Assembly (NCBI GenBank): GCA_910580075.1
Contig: CAJTVR010000002.1
Span: 50,765-114,764, forward strand
Origin: an uncultured Eubacterium sp.
GTDB lineage: Bacteria > Bacillota > Clostridia > Lachnospirales > Lachnospiraceae
Direction of reading: 5' to 3'
Length of the DNA: 64,000 nt
How positions within the stretch are numbered: position 1 is the stretch's first letter; each line of letters opens with the position of its first letter. Both the position numbers and the translations under genes were made by a program. This document shows, piece by piece, positions 61,401-64,000 of the stretch. Under the pieces are notes generated by a model that was given only the letters and a program-made list of their open reading frames with translations, was not told where the DNA came from and did no database searches.

Positions 61401-63236
61401 AAATTCCTGCTCGGGTACTTCCGGGCGGATCAGGTCAGACAGTCTTGCCCCTTCACGCATATCTATGATTTTACTGCATTCTTTGGGAATCCCGTCAAAT
61501 GCCGCAACCACAGAAACACCGCCATATTCTTTTTCCACCAGCAGCTCCTGAAATACTTCGACACATTCAAAAAGTTTCTTGCTCAAAGCAAATACCACAT
61601 ATGCAGGCATTTTTCCCTCTGCCTGTTTTTTGCGGTCCTTATCACGGACAGATTCCAGTTCCCTGCTTAAATACTCGCTGATCAAAAGTGCATCTGACTG
61701 GGAAGACGCAAAAAACCGGATATTGTAATCGTTATCCCAGTTATGCGGCAGATAGCGCATCTGGTGAAACACCGGAACATCCTCCGCATCCAGCAGCAGC
61801 ACCAGCTTGACTTCATCATAACTGTGCGTCAGCACCAGCTGCATGGCCATATGGGCAAGAAGTTTTCTGGTATTCTGATGCGTACCAAGGACACCGGTTA
61901 TAAAATCCATCTTCAGCGAAAGAGTGACTGGTACTTTTTCCAGCAAAACAGTATGTTCTGCCAGCTTGTACATTTCTTCTGTCAGCGCATCCGGTTCCAG
62001 TTCCAGTTTTCTTTCCTGATACTTTTTCCCCGCAATCATCGGAAAACTTCCAGAACCTATGCGGATATTCAAAAAATCGCTGTCTCTTTTCTGCCTCTCC
62101 CAAAGCCGCTGTCTTGTCAGTGCGGACTGCAGTGCACGGGATAATTCCGGGTAACATTCATTTAATATCTGTTCTTCCTGATTTTTTTCTTTCAGAATCT
62201 CCCTTATTTTTTCAGCAAGATATTTCCGATACATTACGGTACGTTTTTCCTCATATTCCTTACGTTCCTTTTCTGTAATCCCCTGTGTCAGTGCCGGAAA
62301 AATCAAAGAAGTCAGCGTCATTGCCAGATTGCCGCTCATAAGTGCACGCCCGCCCATGACCATCGGACTGCCCATGCGCAGCAGAAGCGGGATCTTATTC
62401 GCATACAGCGGCATTGGCGGCATTTCAATTTCAATCTCATCCGGTGATATCTTTACCTGTTTATGCGGCTGGCGGTCATACAGGCCATCATCTGCAGCAG
62501 CTGTATACTGCGGATAAATAAAACTGTCATAATCATAAATGCGGCGTATATCCGGCGTATTTATCCTGACACGGCCATTTCTGTTATTAACCGCAATAAA
62601 CCCGGAGCCCATAAGAATCATCAGGCCCATAATAAACACCATATCACCATTGCGCAGACGGGCCGACTTTACTCTGCGCCCGTTAAAGTAAACCCCGTTT
62701 GTACTGTCGTTATCAATGATATACCAGTACGGGCCGCGCTTCTGCAGCAGGGCATGCTCTCTGGATACGGTTTCGCATGGATAGCAGATATGGCTGTCCG
62801 GCCTGCGTCCGATGCGGTACTCAGTCTGCCCTTCAATATAATAAGGGATCATCTGATGCTCCTCTTCTCTTTTCATCTCTGCAAACAGAACATACGTCAG
62901 CCCGCGGTAATAGATCTTTTCCAGCATATTATCATAAAGGATTTTTTCATGACCATCATTTCCATCAGCCGTCCGGAACACCGCTCCTTTTCCCACATGA
63001 GCAGACCACCGGCCGTTTTCTCCTTCAATATATATTGGCAGACTGCCGCCTTCCCTGGTATCTTCCCAGAACCTGTAACGTCCTTCCCTGGTATCCGAAA
63101 GCCACATTGTATGAAGCGTGCCATACTGCTCTATTAAAATAACCCTCACATATATTTTAGAATCTTCTACACTCTTCTGAGTAATTCTGCTGTCAGCCCC
63201 CGGATTGTTCAGAGCATTTTTCATCTCCTGCCTCAT
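58485..63236 (-). CDS. essC: EssC-type FtsK/SpoIIIE ATPase of a type VII secretion system
   Basis: 1583 residues, the motor and coupling protein. N-terminal FHA-type domain(s), the second clear at about 139-215 (GRRPDSH, SREHALLQ, STNGVYFNGRRV), a hydrophobic segment at about 283-320, a linker, then three ATPase modules. Module 1 (Walker A GMTGSGKS at 706-713, Walker B FIISDEFAEL at about 824-833) is complete. Module 2 has GASGSGKS (1051-1058), but its Walker B reads VIVDGF, without the catalytic Glu. Module 3 is degenerate, with no Walker A. Two in-frame ATGs (first and fifth codon) are possible; ribosome sites are weak. It is the first gene of the 28-kb minus-strand cluster. Confidence 0.93.
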   Translation of the reverse strand: MRQEMKNALNNPGADSRITQKSVEDSKIYVRVILIEQYGTLHTMWLSDTREGRYRFWEDTREGGSLPIYIEGENGRWSAHVGKGAVFRTADGNDGHEKILYDNMLEKIYYRGLTYVLFAEMKREEEHQMIPYYIEGQTEYRIGRRPDSHICYPCETVSREHALLQKRGPYWYIIDNDSTNGVYFNGRRVKSARLRNGDMVFIMGLMILMGSGFIAVNNRNGRVRINTPDIRRIYDYDSFIYPQYTAAADDGLYDRQPHKQVKISPDEIEIEMPPMPLYANKIPLLLRMGSPMVMGGRALMSGNLAMTLTSLIFPALTQGITEKERKEYEEKRTVMYRKYLAEKIREILKEKNQEEQILNECYPELSRALQSALTRQRLWERQKRDSDFLNIRIGSGSFPMIAGKKYQERKLELEPDALTEEMYKLAEHTVLLEKVPVTLSLKMDFITGVLGTHQNTRKLLAHMAMQLVLTHSYDEVKLVLLLDAEDVPVFHQMRYLPHNWDNDYNIRFFASSQSDALLISEYLSRELESVRDKDRKKQAEGKMPAYVVFALSKKLFECVEVFQELLVEKEYGGVSVVAAFDGIPKECSKIIDMREGARLSDLIRPEVPEQEFTLDLCDQRTADAGMQALMQTKLKMDSQAYLLPDALTFLEMYGVSRVEHLNPLKRWEDNNPVKSLSALIGTGTDGRSFTLDLHEKRQGPHGLVAGMTGSGKSEFLITYILSMAVNYSPDEVAFILIDYKGGGLADAFENKENKIHLPHLAGTVTNLDGASVQRSLMSIKSELMRRQRVFKEAKTKTGEGTMDIYDYQRLYRSKKVSQPMPHLFIISDEFAELKQQQQEFMDELISAARIGRSLGVHLILATQKPGGVVNDQIWSNTRFRVCLRVQDRGDSMEMLKRPEAAELKQTGRFYLQVGYNEYFALGQSAWGGADYIPQDEMPAEQDNTIQFIDNTGQTVLDVKPYVKKGQAQGKQVAAVVRYLSDLARREKIMPRSLWMQPLPDMIELSALAKQVKEPDTQGIHALIGMTDDPEYQRQFPLFLPLLDFHNMLLAGASGSGKSTFLRTMLYSLVSRYSPQEVNYYIIDLSDGALSGYKNTPHCGAYLTDENEKDVGRLLKFIHDIIVHRRKLFAQAEIMDFDVYRRMHPLPLILVIVDGFMNVKNLNGGETYFLMFQDYLREGAGFGIRFVLACNHDNEAGAKSKQELDYRIALQAKDRYEYGDILDVRCMYVPPVRNGRGICVQEGRPLEYHTAMLDCDQPQQKQAELLRKRLSYLMQRYADDMPAERFPMPDFDQDYADFCTGFQKARIPLGYSLADMKMTAVPFQQLHSMSLYFGNPKGVIPVFRNLLTAAEKNHMNVCVVRRQTVSEDGKSANSIFDGNAEDYAASGFKGNLTVYDCTKEQLAILSDRLMDEIKARNVLRDEYSISQGIPLERKGRSKKAAKYIREHALPLLVMIESFADFCMTCRDEDGSGESELEGMYRVYFNQMFGYNIYFAAGFYPEDNSKASRSSLFELYNPYDFLLLFGGRFNKAQIPNLPYEVTKIDAVQTEYNRFWLKYREVFYPMIMPCGQLQEEIEDEDEAGIL

Positions 63237-63470
63237 TTCTTAATTACTGTTCACACCTGTTATGTTCCATACGCTTTTTCTATTTCCATCAATCCTGTCT
63301 CACTGCCGGCTATAGCTGTTCAACGATCTGGATTAACAAACTACCGGTATCAAAAAGTGTACTTTGTGATAGCAGCGGCGTATATTTCTGGCGGAAGAAA
63401 AGCAGTGAATGAATTTTATGTATTTGTCTGAATGCCGTTTATCAGATACGGCTGAATCAGACATTTATTC

Positions 63471-63640
63471 TGCCGCAGACACTATCAGCCGCCTTTGTGC
63501 TGCTTTCTGTCAGACAGATGTTTTTTATGCCGCAGACACCATCAGCTGACTTTGTGCTGTTCTCTGTCAGATGTTTTTCTGCTGCAGACACCATCAGCTG
63601 GCTTTGTGCTGCTGGCTGTCAGATGTTTTTTATGCCGCAG
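63471..63640. repeat. Tandem array upstream of essC, 52-57 bp period
   Basis: Three units containing GCCGCAGACACTATCAGC-type starts, CTTTGTGCTG and CTGTCAGATGTTTTT, with the second and third nearly identical. Short frames pass through it without ribosome sites. It is followed (63655-63672) by a C9-A7 homopolymer junction. The stretch 63237-63470 shows only A/T-rich DNA without a convincing promoter. Confidence 0.85.
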
Positions 63641-63743
63641 CAGAAATCCCGGCCTCTCCCCCCCCCAAAAAAAGATGCCTGCCAGATGCCGGTTTCAGGG
63701 TGTACAAAACCTTCATACAGACAGGCATATAAATTTAACCGGT

Positions 63744-64000
63744 AACAGCCAGGCGGAGAAACTTTTTCCTTTTTCTGTGACTCCGGAGAACTGTTAGAAA
63801 TTCTTAATTTTCTGCCTGATAACCAGGATTTGGGGCACGCTGCCTCCCGCAATAGAAAACATTGAAGCCCCAAAAGGTGCCTGCCAGTGCCAAAACATAA
63901 AGCATGCCAAAACGCCAGGGTATCAGGCACCGGTCCGTCCGGTATCACAGCCTTGAAGCAGAAAATTTAGAATTTCTTACTGTTCGCAGGCGGAACAGAA
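63744..64000. repeat. Near full-length copy of the GGACGCC repeat element, cut by the window end
   Basis: Opposite in orientation to the copy at 4956. Left arm CCAGGCGGAGAAACTTTTTC, A/T-rich arm to TTTTCTGCC, the TTGGGGC...GCCCCAA inner stem, the GGTGCCTG...CAGGCACC inner stem, then GCAGAAAATTTAGAATTTCT and GGCGGAACAGAA at the window edge. Only the last 30 or so bases of the right tip lie outside. Confidence 0.85.

Noticed and set aside
63495..63948. Short frames upstream of essC on both strands
   Set aside because: They lie within the tandem array and the GGACGCC element and have no start signals.
1..64000. tRNA, rRNA, riboswitch and origin signals
   Set aside because: I looked for tRNA-like cloverleaves, conserved rRNA stretches and known riboswitch cores between genes and saw none that I could defend by eye.

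Overview
The window looks like the chromosome of a gut Lachnospiraceae-type Firmicute (Clostridia). The evidence is the moderate GC content, strong AGGAGG ribosome sites, Clostridia-style cell-wall-binding repeats, an SDR-type fructuronate reductase, NAD-linked PyrD/PyrK, and a FtsK/SpoIIIE-type EssC. No rRNA, tRNA, CRISPR array or transposase gene was recognised.

Layout. 1-4812 (+): a TRAP transporter (its binding protein is cut by the window edge) with uxuA and a uxuB-like dehydrogenase, together a hexuronate uptake and catabolism operon. 5263-10741: an ABC exporter-type ATPase/permease pair (-) divergent from a two-component system (+). 10742-11727: repeats only. 11728-13362 (+): an HTH regulator fused to a membrane domain with a partial PAP2 signature, then an inositol-monophosphatase-like enzyme. 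13639-22116 (-): a Gln/Glu-rich coiled-coil protein, an M56 peptidase with a BlaI-type repressor, then a MoxR / DUF58 / membrane transglutaminase set. 22182-26124 (-): pyrC-pyrF-pyrK-pyrD. 26536-30186 (-): a lipoprotein trigger-factor-like foldase, asnS and a TPR lipoprotein. 30411-35155: a small membrane protein, a RelBE-like toxin-antitoxin pair, and a Kdp-like sensor/regulator pair preceded by two tiny hydrophobic ORFs but no kdpABC.

35768-63236, all on the minus strand, is the most unusual part. It begins with essC and a yukD/esaB-like gene, followed by four tiny helical proteins, a VWA-TM-FHA protein, a one-helix membrane protein and a transmembrane Ser/Thr kinase with a predicted extracellular propeller. 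It continues into Sec-signal surface proteins: a LysM/Ig-like giant, a stalk protein with a sortase-like NYKTG tail, an NlpC/P60-dockerin-Big protein, a PPC protein, a ricin-C39-like protein, a class B sortase and two transglutaminase-like proteins. I read this as a type VII secretion (T7SS) relative in which phosphorylation sensing (kinase plus FHA domains) is coupled to export and to cell-wall surface remodelling. EssA, EssB and EsaA are not recognisable.

The intergenic DNA is also unusual. A structured repeat family (tip GGACGCCAGGCGGAG, about 75-bp terminal inverted repeats, two inner hairpins) occurs at nine sites, with many deletion derivatives. Tandem arrays, several with 52-57 bp periods, have arisen independently in intergenic and coding DNA. 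Functional statements are inferred from sequence features read by eye; no database search was possible.
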